The notes under the pieces: model-generated
What the model saw: only the letters and a program-made list of their open reading frames with translations
The model's database searches: none
What the model was told of the DNA's origin: nothing
Translations under genes and position numbers: made by a program
From: Pseudomonas sp. P5_109
GTDB taxonomy: Bacteria; Pseudomonadota; Gammaproteobacteria; Pseudomonadales; Pseudomonadaceae
Assembly: GCF_034009455.1 (NCBI RefSeq)
Contig: NZ_CP125380.1
Span: 3,237,501 to 3,301,500, forward strand
Direction: 5' to 3'
Length of the DNA: 64,000 bases
Part shown: positions 40,723 to 52,265 of the stretch, piece by piece
Position numbering within the stretch: position 1 is the first letter of the stretch
Layout: each line of letters begins with the position of its first letter

Positions 40723-41790
40723 TCACCAGCGCATCCGCACACCCAGGCTGCCGATCAGCCCGTTCAGGTCGTTGTCGTCCACGTCGCTGCTGTAGTCGGC
40801 GCTGATGTACAGGCTCACGGTCGGGCTAACCCTGGTGACCAGGCCAAGGCCCAGTTCAACGGTCGAGGAGTTGCGGCTGCTGCTGATCTTGTCGACCTGA
40901 TCGAGGGTCACGGTGTTGCCTGTGTACACGGTGTGCCACAAGTTGGTCCGCACGTAAGGTTCGACCGGCATCCCGTTGATGTCGTAACTGCCTTTCAAGC
41001 GCGCACCGACCCGGCCACTCCACGAGGTCAGGTCAGTAGAGGAGGCGTTGCCCGACCCGGCATACGGGGTGTCCAGGGTGATGCGCTGATTGATCAATTG
41101 CGCCTGGGGTTCAATCACCCAGTTTTCGCCCAGGCCGATAGGGAAGCCACCTTCCACCGACAGCGTCATGGCGCTGCCCTCGGTGGCTCTTCGGGTCCCT
41201 TGTTCGTTGCGGCTGAAGCCGCTGACTCGACCACCGCTGGCAGTCAGGTCGACGTGCCAGCCTTGCGGACCGGTCAGGCTCCAATAGGCGCCGAGGCTTT
41301 GCCCCTGGAGGTTGAGCGTGTCGCGGTTGGGGTCGGACATTGCCGGGGTGACCTGCGCGCCGTTGCTGTTGAACTGGATCTGGCTCGTGCCACCGACCAG
41401 GCCAACCCTCTGCGTATGGCCGCTGGCGCTTTGTAGGGTGAGGATCGCCGGACCCTTGAGTTCGTTAGTGCCGGGAACGGCCAGGCCCTGGGAAAGGTCA
41501 TCGGATTGTGCCTGGCGAGACGGCTGGCCGTAGAGTTGCTCCCAGGCCGTGGGCGCGGCGTCTTCGGTGGTCAGGCTGGAGCTGCGCAGATCGGGATGAG
41601 TGCTGAATTGACCGGGCCAGGTTGCTGCAAGGCTAGACAGACCGGGTGTCGGGATGTCCTGCCGATACCATGGCGTTGTTTCCTGCTCGGCAGTGGCGGC
41701 CTGCACTTGCATGGAGGAACACAGCAGGAGTGAAGTAGACACAGTGCAAAAAGTGATTCTGATCTCGTGTGATGTGAGTGAAATTTTCAT
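40723..41790 (-). CDS. Autotransporter barrel-only protein
   Basis: 355 residues. A signal peptide ends near residue 32 (SMQVQA) and is followed by only about 75 residues of linker, then an autotransporter-type beta-barrel of about 250 residues (IQFNSNGAQVTP, YWSLTGPQGWHVDLTASGG, NWVIEPQAQLINQRITLD, VGARLKGSYDINGMPVEPYVRTNLWHT) ending LGVRMRW. No repetitive passenger is present, unlike its two neighbours. It may be a decayed paralogue that lost its passenger, or a stand-alone outer-membrane barrel. AAGG lies about 10 bases before ATG at 41790. The upstream 300 bases lack the shared palindromic motif, so control differs from the neighbours. Confidence 0.8.
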   Translation of the reverse strand: MKISLTSHEIRITFCTVSTSLLLCSSMQVQAATAEQETTPWYRQDIPTPGLSSLAATWPGQFSTHPDLRSSSLTTEDAAPTAWEQLYGQPSRQAQSDDLSQGLAVPGTNELKGPAILTLQSASGHTQRVGLVGGTSQIQFNSNGAQVTPAMSDPNRDTLNLQGQSLGAYWSLTGPQGWHVDLTASGGRVSGFSRNEQGTRRATEGSAMTLSVEGGFPIGLGENWVIEPQAQLINQRITLDTPYAGSGNASSTDLTSWSGRVGARLKGSYDINGMPVEPYVRTNLWHTVYTGNTVTLDQVDKISSSRNSSTVELGLGLVTRVSPTVSLYISADYSSDVDDNDLNGLIGSLGVRMRW

Positions 41791-42091
41791 GGAGGTCTAC
41801 CTTGCAGTCGCATGAGGTATCTCGCTCTGGCGTCTCTCCTACCCCGAATGAGGGGCGACCGAATGGATTAGGGGGGCAGCACGGGCAGCCCGTTTTTACG
41901 GGAGCCCGAGGCTGGTCCTGGTGGTAATTCCGGGGGTAGTAACGTGAAGTCAAGAAGACGGAAACAGTCGAGTCAAGAAGATGGCCGATCAGTGGTAATG
42001 GTTCAAATGACTGATTTTTGGCGTGTACTCCAAGTACTTGTTTGTTCGAAGGATCACCAAAAAAACCTCGGGATTGAGGGGTTTGAACCCC
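41791..42091. other. Intergenic region between two autotransporter genes
   Basis: 301 bases without a supported gene. A small stem CCCGT-TTTT-ACGGG lies near 41897-41910. A partial direct repeat GTCAAGAAGA occurs twice near 41950-41982. It should contain the end of the leftward autotransporter transcript and the promoter of the barrel-only gene. The shared palindromic motif is absent. Confidence 0.5.
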
Positions 42092-44680
42092 TCACCACTG
42101 CACCCGAACCCCAACGTTACCGAATGTTCCCCGTTGTTGAGTGCTGTCGATATTGCTGGTGTAGTCGACGCCGGCATACACACTGACGGATGACGCGACG
42201 CTCAGTACCATGCCGATACCGAGGTCGGCGGACGAGGTCCGTTGTTGGGTTTCGATCTGATCGACATGGTCAAAGGTGACCGTGTCGGTGCCGGTGAAAG
42301 TGTGCCAGATATTGGCCCGCAGATACGGTTCCAGCGGCCGGCCACTGACCTCATAGCGCCCTTTGAGGCGTGCCCCGACGCGGCCGGTCCAGGCGCTGTC
42401 GGAATCGAACGAGACATGGGAGATGCCGTCATCCTGACTGTCGAGCTTGACCTTCTGATAAATCGCCTGGACCTGGGGTTCAACCACCCAGCTGCCGGCC
42501 AGCGCAAGCGGATACCCGACTTCTGCCGATAACGTCGTGACGTGACCCTCATTGTCGAACTTCAGGCCGCTTTCGGAGTGATTGTCACCGTTGAGCCAGG
42601 TGTACATGGCCACGGTGTCGAGATAGGCCCCGGCGGGGTCGGTGAGGGTCCAGCACGCGCCGAGGCTGTCACCTTGCAATTCCACTTTGCCGGAGCGTTT
42701 GCCTTCGAAACCCTGGTTGAAACCGTCGACATCGCCTTGCAGGCGACTGTGGCCGATAAAGAAACCGCTGCGTTGGGTTTGCCCGCTGGCCAGTTGCGAA
42801 CCGAACAGATCAGTGCCGACCTGAAAGCCATTGAGCGAACCATCCAGTTTTGGCGAAACGGTGCCGGACCAGGTCTGCTCGAGGTTCTTGCCGTAGACCC
42901 GGCCCCAACCGGCGCTCAAGGTACCGGTTTGCGTCAGCAGGCGCTGATCACCCTGACGGTCATGAAAGGTGCCCAACGCCGTCAGGCTCAATTGTGCTGC
43001 GGCTGGCGGCACCACCGACCAGGTGGGCACCGCCTCGCGATACAGGGGGATGGGCGCTGCTCCGGGTACGGCGGCCGGTAACACCGGGGCTTCGACTGTC
43101 GCCACTCCATCAACCCCGACAGCCGTAACAACCGGCGCGGCCACCGGTACTGCGACCACCGGCACCAGCGTCGGCGGCAAGGCGGGATCGGGATTGGCGA
43201 CGGCAACCACTGGCGGCGCTATCACCGAGGAGCGCAAGTACCAGCTGTTTTCGCTACCGGGCGTGATACCGCCTTTGAACAGGCGGTAATCGAAGGCGCC
43301 CACCGACACCGGGGTCGTGAGGACAAACGCAGTGTTGTCGCTGAGTGCCGTGCCTTGGGCCTGCACCAGTTGAATACCGTTTTGCCGGGTCAGGGCGCCC
43401 ACGCCGCCCACGTTATTGACGGTGATCAGGGTGCTGCCGGTCAGCGTCCCGTTGTTGACCACCAGCTTGTCGCTGGGAGAGTTGTCGTCGCCCACGGCGC
43501 TTTGCAAGAGCAATTGACCGCCATTACCCACGTAATTGCCTGCAACCGTCAGGGTGTCATTGGTGCGCGAGTTGGCACGGGTGAGATCGATAACCCCGCT
43601 GTTGTTCAAGGTAACGAGCCGACCTGCGGTCAATGGCGTGATGCTGTCCTGCACCGATGTCAGCGTACTGCTGCCATCGACGTTGAACACGCCCGTGCCG
43701 CTGGTGCTGTCTCCCAATTGAAAGTTGCCATCCAGATCGAAGCGCGAACCGTTGACCAGGTTGACGGTTTCCCAGTTGATATAGCGGGCGGCGCCTGACG
43801 AGGTGGTGTGATCAAGGGTCAACAGGTCATCGCCGACACCGCCGTTGATGCTCGGGGTGAGGGCGAGAGTGCTTTCGCTCAGGTTGCGCAGGGTCACGCG
43901 ATCACTGTCCGCCGCCAGCAGGATTTGCGAGCGAATGATCCCGCCCCCGTCCCATACCAGACTGTCGTCGCCGTTGCCGGCGCGGATCTCGCCGACAATT
44001 TCCCCGCCCGTGACGGTGATGCTGTCGTTGCCATTGCTGACACTGATGTTGCCGCCGATACGCCCGCCGGAAACGATGATGGTATCGGTGCCCAAACCGG
44101 TCACCAAGTTGCCAAGGATCTGCCCGCCCGACATGTCGAAGAGATTGTTGTCGAGTTTCATGTCGACCCGGCCGATGGTGCCAGCGGTCATCCTGGCGAC
44201 GTCGCCGTCCTCGAAGGCACCGACGATGGTGCCGCCGGTCATCAGGAAGGTATCGCGACCATCCCCTTGGGCCAGGGACTGAATAGTCCCGCCAGGCATG
44301 ACGAAGTTATCGATGCCATTCCCCTGGCTGACCGCCCCGGTGACTTGCCCGGCGCTGATCGTGAAGTTGTCCGCGCCGTCGCCCTGATTCACTTCGCCGG
44401 CCACGGTGCCGGAGGCCATGTTCACCGTGTCGGTGCCGGCACCGAAGGTCACGTTGCCGTTGATCCTGCCGGTGCCATTGGCGGGGAAGGTCAGGGAGTT
44501 ATTGCCCGACAAATCGGTCAACGGTCCGCTGGTGGCGCTGTCGCAGACGAAGTTGTCGTTGCCGGCGGTGGGGGTGAGTGAGCAGGCGGCGTGGGCTGCT
44601 TGAGACCAGTTCGCACATAACCAGATTGAGAACAGGTACGCGCCGAAACGGTATTTGGGCAGATCTGTCGAAAACTCCAT
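42092..44680 (-). CDS. Autotransporter (type Va), paralogue of 37699-40386
   Basis: 862 residues from ATG at 44680, chosen because GGAGG precedes it by 5 bases; an upstream start at 44797 lacks support. A signal peptide ends near residue 31 (WSQAAHA). The mature protein starts CSLTPTAGNDNFVCDSATSG, nearly the same as CTLVPTAGDDSFTCSSGTG of its paralogue. The passenger repeats (GRINGNVTFGAGTDTVNMASG, FTISAGQVTGAVSQGNG) again suggest a beta-helix. The hinge is Val/Ala/Pro-rich rather than PEDPHVP-rich. The barrel (AGWGRVYGKNLEQTWSG, GFQVGTDLFG) ends VGVRVQW. No Rhs gene follows this copy. The shared motif lies about 212 bases upstream. Confidence 0.87.
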   Translation of the reverse strand: MEFSTDLPKYRFGAYLFSIWLCANWSQAAHAACSLTPTAGNDNFVCDSATSGPLTDLSGNNSLTFPANGTGRINGNVTFGAGTDTVNMASGTVAGEVNQGDGADNFTISAGQVTGAVSQGNGIDNFVMPGGTIQSLAQGDGRDTFLMTGGTIVGAFEDGDVARMTAGTIGRVDMKLDNNLFDMSGGQILGNLVTGLGTDTIIVSGGRIGGNISVSNGNDSITVTGGEIVGEIRAGNGDDSLVWDGGGIIRSQILLAADSDRVTLRNLSESTLALTPSINGGVGDDLLTLDHTTSSGAARYINWETVNLVNGSRFDLDGNFQLGDSTSGTGVFNVDGSSTLTSVQDSITPLTAGRLVTLNNSGVIDLTRANSRTNDTLTVAGNYVGNGGQLLLQSAVGDDNSPSDKLVVNNGTLTGSTLITVNNVGGVGALTRQNGIQLVQAQGTALSDNTAFVLTTPVSVGAFDYRLFKGGITPGSENSWYLRSSVIAPPVVAVANPDPALPPTLVPVVAVPVAAPVVTAVGVDGVATVEAPVLPAAVPGAAPIPLYREAVPTWSVVPPAAAQLSLTALGTFHDRQGDQRLLTQTGTLSAGWGRVYGKNLEQTWSGTVSPKLDGSLNGFQVGTDLFGSQLASGQTQRSGFFIGHSRLQGDVDGFNQGFEGKRSGKVELQGDSLGACWTLTDPAGAYLDTVAMYTWLNGDNHSESGLKFDNEGHVTTLSAEVGYPLALAGSWVVEPQVQAIYQKVKLDSQDDGISHVSFDSDSAWTGRVGARLKGRYEVSGRPLEPYLRANIWHTFTGTDTVTFDHVDQIETQQRTSSADLGIGMVLSVASSVSVYAGVDYTSNIDSTQQRGTFGNVGVRVQW

Positions 44681-44891
44681 GCTTGCCTCCGCGATGGGAT
44701 CAACTTCCGTTCCCTTGGCCTTCATCAATGGCCAGGAACCGGACGTGCTTGGCAGCGCGAGTTGCAAGACAACATCGGGAGAAACAATGACCCGCAAGTA
44801 CCTTCGGCAACCAAGGCGCTACGTGTGTGGCGCAAGCCCCTGCGGATTTCCGTCAGGGCGTCACCAACGTAGCAGGCACCGATCCAGCGTG

Positions 44892-44913
44892 GCTACTGTC
44901 AGAAGTAACAGGT
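44892..44913 (-). promoter_or_regulatory. Shared motif upstream of autotransporter 42092-44680
   Basis: Plus-strand reading GCTACTGTCA, GAAG, TAACAGGT, nearly identical to 40587-40608 and at a similar distance (212 versus 201 bases) from its gene's ATG. The surrounding sequence is not otherwise obviously conserved, which argues for selection on the motif. Confidence 0.5.
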
Positions 44914-44954
44914 GGGGGATGATTTTTCGCCACTTTGCACTGAAAGGCCGTGAT

Positions 44955-45719
44955 TCAAAGATGCACTTCCACCGCCAGCGGCAAATGGTCTGAAAGGTGC
45001 GTCCACGGCTTGCTCCCGAGTATTTTCGGCTCGTGGCTGCTGGCGTTGCGCAGGTAGATGCGGTCCAGGCGCAACAAGGGAAACCTGGCGGGGTAGGTCT
45101 TGGCCGGGCGGCCATGGTGGCGTTCGAAGGCTTCGTGCAAGTAATCGCGGCGGGCCAGGGCGGCATTGCCTTGCATCTGCCAGTCGTTGAAGTCGCCGGC
45201 AATGATCACCGGTGCGTGGTCAGGCAGGGACTCAAGGAGCTGACAGAGCAGCTGCAGCTGCAGCTGACGATGGCTTTCCAGCAGGCTGAGGTGCACGCAG
45301 ATGGCATGCACTTCGCTATGCCCCGGCACGTCCAGCACGCAGTGCAGCAGGCCGCGGCGTTCCGGGCCGGTGATGGAGACGTCGAGATTGCGGTATTCGC
45401 GGATCGGGTATTTCGACAGCAGGGCGTTGCCGTGATGGCCGTCGGGATAGACGGCATTGCGCCCATAGGCGAAGTCGCTCCACATGCTGTCGGCGAGAAA
45501 TTCATACTGCGAGGTTTGTGGCCAATCGTTGTAGCGGGAAGAGTGACGGTCGTGCTCGCCGACGACTTCTTGCAGGAACACCAGGTCTGCCGACGTACTG
45601 CGCACCGCTTCACGCAGCTCGGGGAGGATGAAGCGCCGGTTGAGCGCGGTAAATCCCTTGTGGGTATTGACCGTCAGCACGCGAAGCCGATGAATGGCCG
45701 CAGGCGTGTTCAATGGCAT
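44955..45719 (-). CDS. Endonuclease/exonuclease/phosphatase (EEP) family protein
   Basis: 254 residues from ATG at 45719 (AGGA 11 bases upstream); GTG codons at 45755 and 45761 are alternatives. EEP-fold motifs are present: LTVNTHKGF, the metal ligand E51 in LVFLQEV, RNAVYPDGHHGNALLSKYP, VHLSLLESHR, IIAGDFNDW, and SDHLPL at 243-248 near the C-terminus. The E. coli homologue YbhP and P. aeruginosa counterparts usually sit beside a cardiolipin synthase of the PLD family, suggesting a membrane-lipid role. Here that neighbour is missing and the autotransporter block begins instead. It follows the PIG-L deacetylase gene by 114 bases in the same direction. Confidence 0.85.
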   Translation of the reverse strand: MPLNTPAAIHRLRVLTVNTHKGFTALNRRFILPELREAVRSTSADLVFLQEVVGEHDRHSSRYNDWPQTSQYEFLADSMWSDFAYGRNAVYPDGHHGNALLSKYPIREYRNLDVSITGPERRGLLHCVLDVPGHSEVHAICVHLSLLESHRQLQLQLLCQLLESLPDHAPVIIAGDFNDWQMQGNAALARRDYLHEAFERHHGRPAKTYPARFPLLRLDRIYLRNASSHEPKILGSKPWTHLSDHLPLAVEVHL

Positions 45720-45833
45720 TGATTCGGCTTCCTGCCGTTTTGAATGACTGGCCACATGCACTCCTCTGATTCAGGGCTGCTTATGTATGCGACTGAGGTG
45801 ACGGCGTGCAGTTCAGTCTGAAGGATGGCGATT

Positions 45834-46592
45834 TCAAACCAGGACGATTTCATAAGGCAAACGGATACGCTCCAGCAGCGTTCGCGGCAGCAACGGCGCA
45901 AGGCCGATGGCCGGTTCGCCGTCGAGCTGGCTGGCATAGGCATGGATGGCGTGGCTCTTGCGGGCGACTGTCCAGGTATCGAGGCGCACCTTGCGCGCGC
46001 GATGCCAGGGAATCAGCTCGCGGTCCCGGGCCGGCCAGTGCCAGGCCCGGAACGGTACGTCGTGGTAGGTTGCCCCGGCGATGGCCGCCGCCCTGGCGCT
46101 GGCCCGGCCGACGGTGTCGTGGTCGACGTTGCCGTCCTCGCACCAGGTGCTGAACACCACATCGCCGGGGCGCAGGTAGCGCGTGATGAACTGGACGATC
46201 TGTTCTTCGTGTTCCACCAGGGCGTTATCGGTAAACCCGCCACGAATCCACTTCAGGCTGTGCATTGGCAGCCCGAGACGGCGTATGGCTTCAACGCTTT
46301 CCTGGGGGCGAAAAACACTGAGGCGTTTTTCCGACCACTGCCGGGAGCCCGGATGGCTGGCGCTGCCGTCGGTGATCGAGATCAATTGCAGTGGGTGGCC
46401 GAGGTTGCTGAGCAATTGCAGCAGGCCGCCGCAGGCCACGACTTCATCGCCGGGGTGCGGGGCAATGAACACCGCGCGTGCGCCGCTGGGCACCAGGGAT
46501 TGGGTGCTGATGACCGCAATGCTGTCCAGTTGCGGGGCACTGTTCCAGATCTGTGATGGCAGGCTGGCTTCGCTGACGGAAACGGATTTCAT
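45834..46592 (-). CDS. PIG-L family deacetylase
   Basis: 252 residues. The N-terminal metal site is APHPGDEVVACGG (H46, D49, E50), where most family members have HPDDE, so one position differs but the ligands are kept. Further family pieces are LISITDGSASHPG, STWCEDGNVDHDTVGRASARAA with the third metal histidine, and a YHDVPFRAWHW segment. PIG-L proteins remove N-acetyl groups from sugar substrates such as GlcNAc-inositol or related glycoconjugates; the substrate here is unknown. AAGGACG precedes ATG at 46592. It follows glgX by 216 bases and precedes the EEP gene, so it may be the tail of the glucan operon. Confidence 0.87.
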   Translation of the reverse strand: MKSVSVSEASLPSQIWNSAPQLDSIAVISTQSLVPSGARAVFIAPHPGDEVVACGGLLQLLSNLGHPLQLISITDGSASHPGSRQWSEKRLSVFRPQESVEAIRRLGLPMHSLKWIRGGFTDNALVEHEEQIVQFITRYLRPGDVVFSTWCEDGNVDHDTVGRASARAAAIAGATYHDVPFRAWHWPARDRELIPWHRARKVRLDTWTVARKSHAIHAYASQLDGEPAIGLAPLLPRTLLERIRLPYEIVLV

Positions 46593-46808
46593 GGGTATTA
46601 CGTCCTTGTTCTGCTTCGCCTTCAGTCGTGCGCGGGTCTGGCCCGGCCGACCCGTGAGGGCTGGTGGATAGCGTGGTGCGACAAGCCCAACCCTGGATGG
46701 CCGCGAATCGAGTATTGCTCATGTAATGCTATTCGTCGCGTCGCCAACTCAAGCAAAATGACTTTTCCGCCCTGCGGCAGTGGCGCGGTGAATTCCTCGA
46801 CCTCGTCG

Positions 46809-48971
<2,163 letters not shown>

Positions 48972-49015
48972 GAATGCTCCTGGGTACAAATACTCGCGGA
49001 TCAGCACTGCAACCT

Positions 49016-49103
49016 GTGGGAGCGGGCTTGCTCGCGAATGCGGTCTGACATTCAACATTTGTGTTGTCTGAAACGCCGCTTTCGCGAGCAAGCCCGCTCC
49101 CAC
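49016..49103. repeat. REPIN, GTGGGAGCGGGC type
   Basis: Perfect arms GTGGGAGCGGGCTTGCTCGC and GCGAGCAAGCCCGCTCCCAC between the DUF2934 gene and glgX, 45 bases before the glgX ATG. This is another case of a REPIN inside a co-directional gene set. Confidence 0.92.
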
Positions 49104-49122
49104 AGGTATGTCTTGGACCTAA

Positions 49123-49458
49123 TCAGATCGCGGGCGGTTTTCGCGGCGCCCGGGGTTTTTTCTCCGCGGCCTTTTCTCCTGGCGGGAGCACTTTCGACGC
49201 TGCCGCCGGTTTGGCCTTGGTCTTCGACGCGGCGGTCTTGCCGTTGAGCGTCTTGTCGGGGCCAGGTTTTGCGTCGGCGGTTTTCTTCGGCGCTGCCTTG
49301 CTGGCGGCGACCTTCGGGGACTTTTTCGGGGCCAGGGCTTCGGCTTCTGCCAGCTTGCGCGCCATCTCCCAGTGGCGGGCTTCCTGACCTTCGGGTTTTC
49401 CTTCGGACTCCCAGATCTGATAGGCGAATTCGCGGATGCGTTTATCGTCGGTACTCAT
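49123..49458 (-). CDS. DUF2934 protein with Lys/Ala/Pro-rich tail
   Basis: 111 residues. The N-terminal 40 match DUF2934 (DKRIREFAYQIWESEGKPEGQEARHWEMARKLAEAEA). The rest is a basic, low-complexity tail with KSPKVAASKAAPKKTADAK-type sequence, like histone H1 C-termini, and probably disordered. ATG at 49458 is preceded by AGGAG. It is 20 bases after treY and is a regular member of Pseudomonas treY-glgX clusters. Its function is unknown; the basic tail suggests nucleic-acid or polyanion binding, which is only inference. Confidence 0.85.
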   Translation of the reverse strand: MSTDDKRIREFAYQIWESEGKPEGQEARHWEMARKLAEAEALAPKKSPKVAASKAAPKKTADAKPGPDKTLNGKTAASKTKAKPAAASKVLPPGEKAAEKKPRAPRKPPAI

Positions 49459-49478
49459 TGCAATGCTCCTGAACTGAC

Positions 49479-52265
49479 TCAAGTGTGAATAATGAGATTG
49501 ACCGGGAAATCCCCCAGCGCGGCGCTGACCAGCAGCTCCCTGTGTTTTGTGACTGTGACGCCGGAAAAAAGTCCCTTCAGATGTTCATCAGGGGCGGTGA
49601 ACGGCAGTTTGACCCGGGTATCGCCCCACAGCGGCGCGTGGACCTGCGGCTCGGCACTGTTTTCCAGCAGTTCGGCACAACGTATCGGCACAATCACGAT
49701 GGCGCGTTTTCCCTCCCGTTCACGGACAAAACCCAGCACTCGATGGGCCTCGCTGCCCACCACTTCCAGGGCCTGGTAGGTACCTCGCCGAAACAGTTCG
49801 GCATGCTCGGCACGCAACCCCAGGGCGCGGGCAATCAAGGCCTGCTTGATGCGCCCGTCACGCCAGTTCGCCAGCAGATCGGGTAGATCCACAGGCTGCT
49901 GCAGTGCCTGCTGGCGACTGGCGTAATCCACCGGCCGGCGGTTGTCCGGATCGACCAGGCTGAAGTCCCAGAACTCGTTGCCCTGATACAGATCCGGCAC
50001 GCCGGGCACGGTCATGCGCAGCAAGGTTTGCGCCAAACCGTTGAGTGCGCCGGGGACGGCGATCGACCGGGCAGCCTTGGCGAGGGCCTTGCGCAACAGC
50101 TCGCCTTCGGGACCGAGCAACAGGCGCTGGATGAAGCCTTCGCTCGCTTGCTCGTAAGCATCATTGGGCGCGCTCCAGCTGCTTTGCAGCTTGGCCTCGC
50201 GCAGGGCCTTGCGTTGCCACTGCCAGAGGCGTTTTGCGTAGTCCTCCAGCGCCGTCGGATCGCCAATGTCCAACTCCAGCGGCCAACTGCCGAGGATCGC
50301 CTGATACAGAATCAACTCATCGCCCGCCGACGGCGCTTGATCGTCACTGCGCAATGGCCGGGCGAGGGCGCGCCACAGGCCGATCTGATCGGCATACCAG
50401 CTATGGCGTTCGCTCAAGATCGCCAGCCGCGCCCGCGTATCTTCGCCGCGCTTGTGGTCATGGGTGGCGCTGGCCAGCAGGTTGTCCGGGAAGGTGCGCA
50501 GACGCTCGATGCAGGCTTGATGAAAGTCGCCGACCGGGGCACTGAACTGGCCGGTGCTGAACCCCACGTCATTGCGCGAGAGCAGGACGGCCGAACGATA
50601 GAAGGCGGTGTCTTCCACAGCTTTCGCCGCGGCCGGCGAGGTCAGTTGCTGGAAACGTACGCAGGCGTGCTTGAGGCGTTTGCGTTCGCGACCGGCCGGG
50701 CGTTGCCGCCAGGGCTCGCCACCGAGCCAACCGGCCAGGCAATCGAGCACCGGCCAGTCCGCTTCGCCCAGGGTTTGCCGGGCGCCGTCCATGGCCTGGC
50801 GAAAAAACACCTCGTCCTCGGCAGACCGGCCAAGGGGGCTGATGTAGGTGCGGTACACCGGAAAATGCACGATCAGCGCCTGCAAGGCCCGGCGAATCGC
50901 ACCGAGGGTCAAATCGCGGGTCATGAGATTGTCCCGGGCCACTTGCAGCAAGGCCTGGGCGACGCTTTCGAAATCGCCGGCCAGGGAACCATTGAGGACC
51001 TGCTGGCGCGCCAGTTGCGCTTCCTGGTCGAAGTCGGCGGTGCGCTCGCTGTGGCGCTGCCAGCGTTCGGCCAGTGTCTGCGCACCCCGAGGGTCGGTTT
51101 GCAGCAGTGATAGCTGGTTCATGAATTCGTAGCCGGTGGTGCCATCCACCGACCAGTCGCGATGCAGGGTTTCGCCTTCGCCGAGGATCTTTTCGACATA
51201 GATGGGCAGGTGGCGCCCCGCAGACAGGCTGTCGACCCGGCGGCGCAGTTTTCGGCAGTAGCCCCGTGGGTCGGCGAGGCCGTCGATGTGGTCGATGCGC
51301 AACCCGTCGATCAGCCCTTCAGCCACCAGTTGGAAAATTTTCCCGTGGGTGGCTTCGAACACCGCGGGACGCTCGACGCGCAGCCCGCCGAGCTCATTGA
51401 TATCAAAGAAGCGCCGCCAGTTGATGTCATCGGCGGCGGTGCGCCAACTGGCCAGGCGATAGCTCTGGCGTTCCAGCAGGTTGTGCAGGCGCAGGAAGCC
51501 ATCGCCGTTCAGTGAGTCGTAGTCTTTCAGGTGCTGCTCAATGGCTTGGGCAATGGCCGGATCGCTGATCAGGTCGAGTAGTTCTGCTTTCAGTGGAATC
51601 GCCAGGCTGTGGGCGTCGGTCTGGTAGCTCAGGGTGCTGAAGCGATCGGCGAGGTTTTTCAGTTGCTCGTTCTGTTGCGCATCGAGCGGCGCATCGACCT
51701 TGAGCAATTCGCCGTAATCGCTTGGGCAAATGGGGAAGCGGTGTTCGTAGTGCTCGACATGAAAGCTGCCGTGCCAGGCATCGAAGCGCAGGGGCAGGGT
51801 GCCGTCCTGCAACGCGACGCCGTAATCGCTGCCCAGGAACGGCAGGAGCAATTGGCCCTCCATCAACGGATCGGGCGAGTGCCACTGGATATCGAAAAAC
51901 TCGCCGTAGGGGCTCAGGCGTCCCCACTCGAGCAAATCCAGCCACCAGGGATTATCACTGCCGCCGACCGCCATGTGGTTGGAGACGATGTCGAGGATCA
52001 AGCCCATGTTCTGCGCGTGCAATGCGCTGACCAGGCTGCGCAGCGCCGCCTCGCCGCCCAGTTCCGGGTTGACCCGGGTCGGGTCCACCACGTCATAGCC
52101 ATGCATCGAGCCGGCGCGCGCGCGAAGCAGCGGGGAGGCATAGACATGGCTGATGCCGAGGCGGGCGAAATACGGCACCAGTGGCACCGCATCCTCCAGC
52201 GTGAAGCCTTTGTGAAATTGCAGGCGCAACGTGGCGCGCAACGATCGGGTCGGCACTTGAGTCAT
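49479..52265 (-). CDS. treY: Maltooligosyltrehalose synthase TreY
   Basis: 928 residues, GH13_26. It converts the reducing-end alpha-1,4 link of maltodextrins into a trehalose-type alpha-1,1 link. Key pieces are LRLQFHKGFTLEDAVPLVPYFARLGISHVYASPLLRARAGSMHGYDVVDP at the N-terminus, LILDIVSNHMAVG, nucleophile D325 in GLRIDHIDGLADP, acid E358 in YVEKILGEGE, and MTVPGVPDLYQGNEFWDFSLVDPDNRRPVDY near the C-terminus, all typical. Its start overlaps the malQ stop by four bases (ATGA). With TreZ it forms the TreY-TreZ route from glucan to trehalose. Confidence 0.96.
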   Translation of the reverse strand: MTQVPTRSLRATLRLQFHKGFTLEDAVPLVPYFARLGISHVYASPLLRARAGSMHGYDVVDPTRVNPELGGEAALRSLVSALHAQNMGLILDIVSNHMAVGGSDNPWWLDLLEWGRLSPYGEFFDIQWHSPDPLMEGQLLLPFLGSDYGVALQDGTLPLRFDAWHGSFHVEHYEHRFPICPSDYGELLKVDAPLDAQQNEQLKNLADRFSTLSYQTDAHSLAIPLKAELLDLISDPAIAQAIEQHLKDYDSLNGDGFLRLHNLLERQSYRLASWRTAADDINWRRFFDINELGGLRVERPAVFEATHGKIFQLVAEGLIDGLRIDHIDGLADPRGYCRKLRRRVDSLSAGRHLPIYVEKILGEGETLHRDWSVDGTTGYEFMNQLSLLQTDPRGAQTLAERWQRHSERTADFDQEAQLARQQVLNGSLAGDFESVAQALLQVARDNLMTRDLTLGAIRRALQALIVHFPVYRTYISPLGRSAEDEVFFRQAMDGARQTLGEADWPVLDCLAGWLGGEPWRQRPAGRERKRLKHACVRFQQLTSPAAAKAVEDTAFYRSAVLLSRNDVGFSTGQFSAPVGDFHQACIERLRTFPDNLLASATHDHKRGEDTRARLAILSERHSWYADQIGLWRALARPLRSDDQAPSAGDELILYQAILGSWPLELDIGDPTALEDYAKRLWQWQRKALREAKLQSSWSAPNDAYEQASEGFIQRLLLGPEGELLRKALAKAARSIAVPGALNGLAQTLLRMTVPGVPDLYQGNEFWDFSLVDPDNRRPVDYASRQQALQQPVDLPDLLANWRDGRIKQALIARALGLRAEHAELFRRGTYQALEVVGSEAHRVLGFVREREGKRAIVIVPIRCAELLENSAEPQVHAPLWGDTRVKLPFTAPDEHLKGLFSGVTVTKHRELLVSAALGDFPVNLIIHT

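Noticed and set aside
46593..46808. Short leftward frames between glgX and the PIG-L gene
   Set aside because: They overlap the ends of both neighbours out of frame and show no ribosome site or family features; I see only a spacer here.
48972..49103. N-terminal extension of glgX through the REPIN
   Set aside because: The extension translates REP sequence; AGGAG and the conserved start support ATG at 48971.
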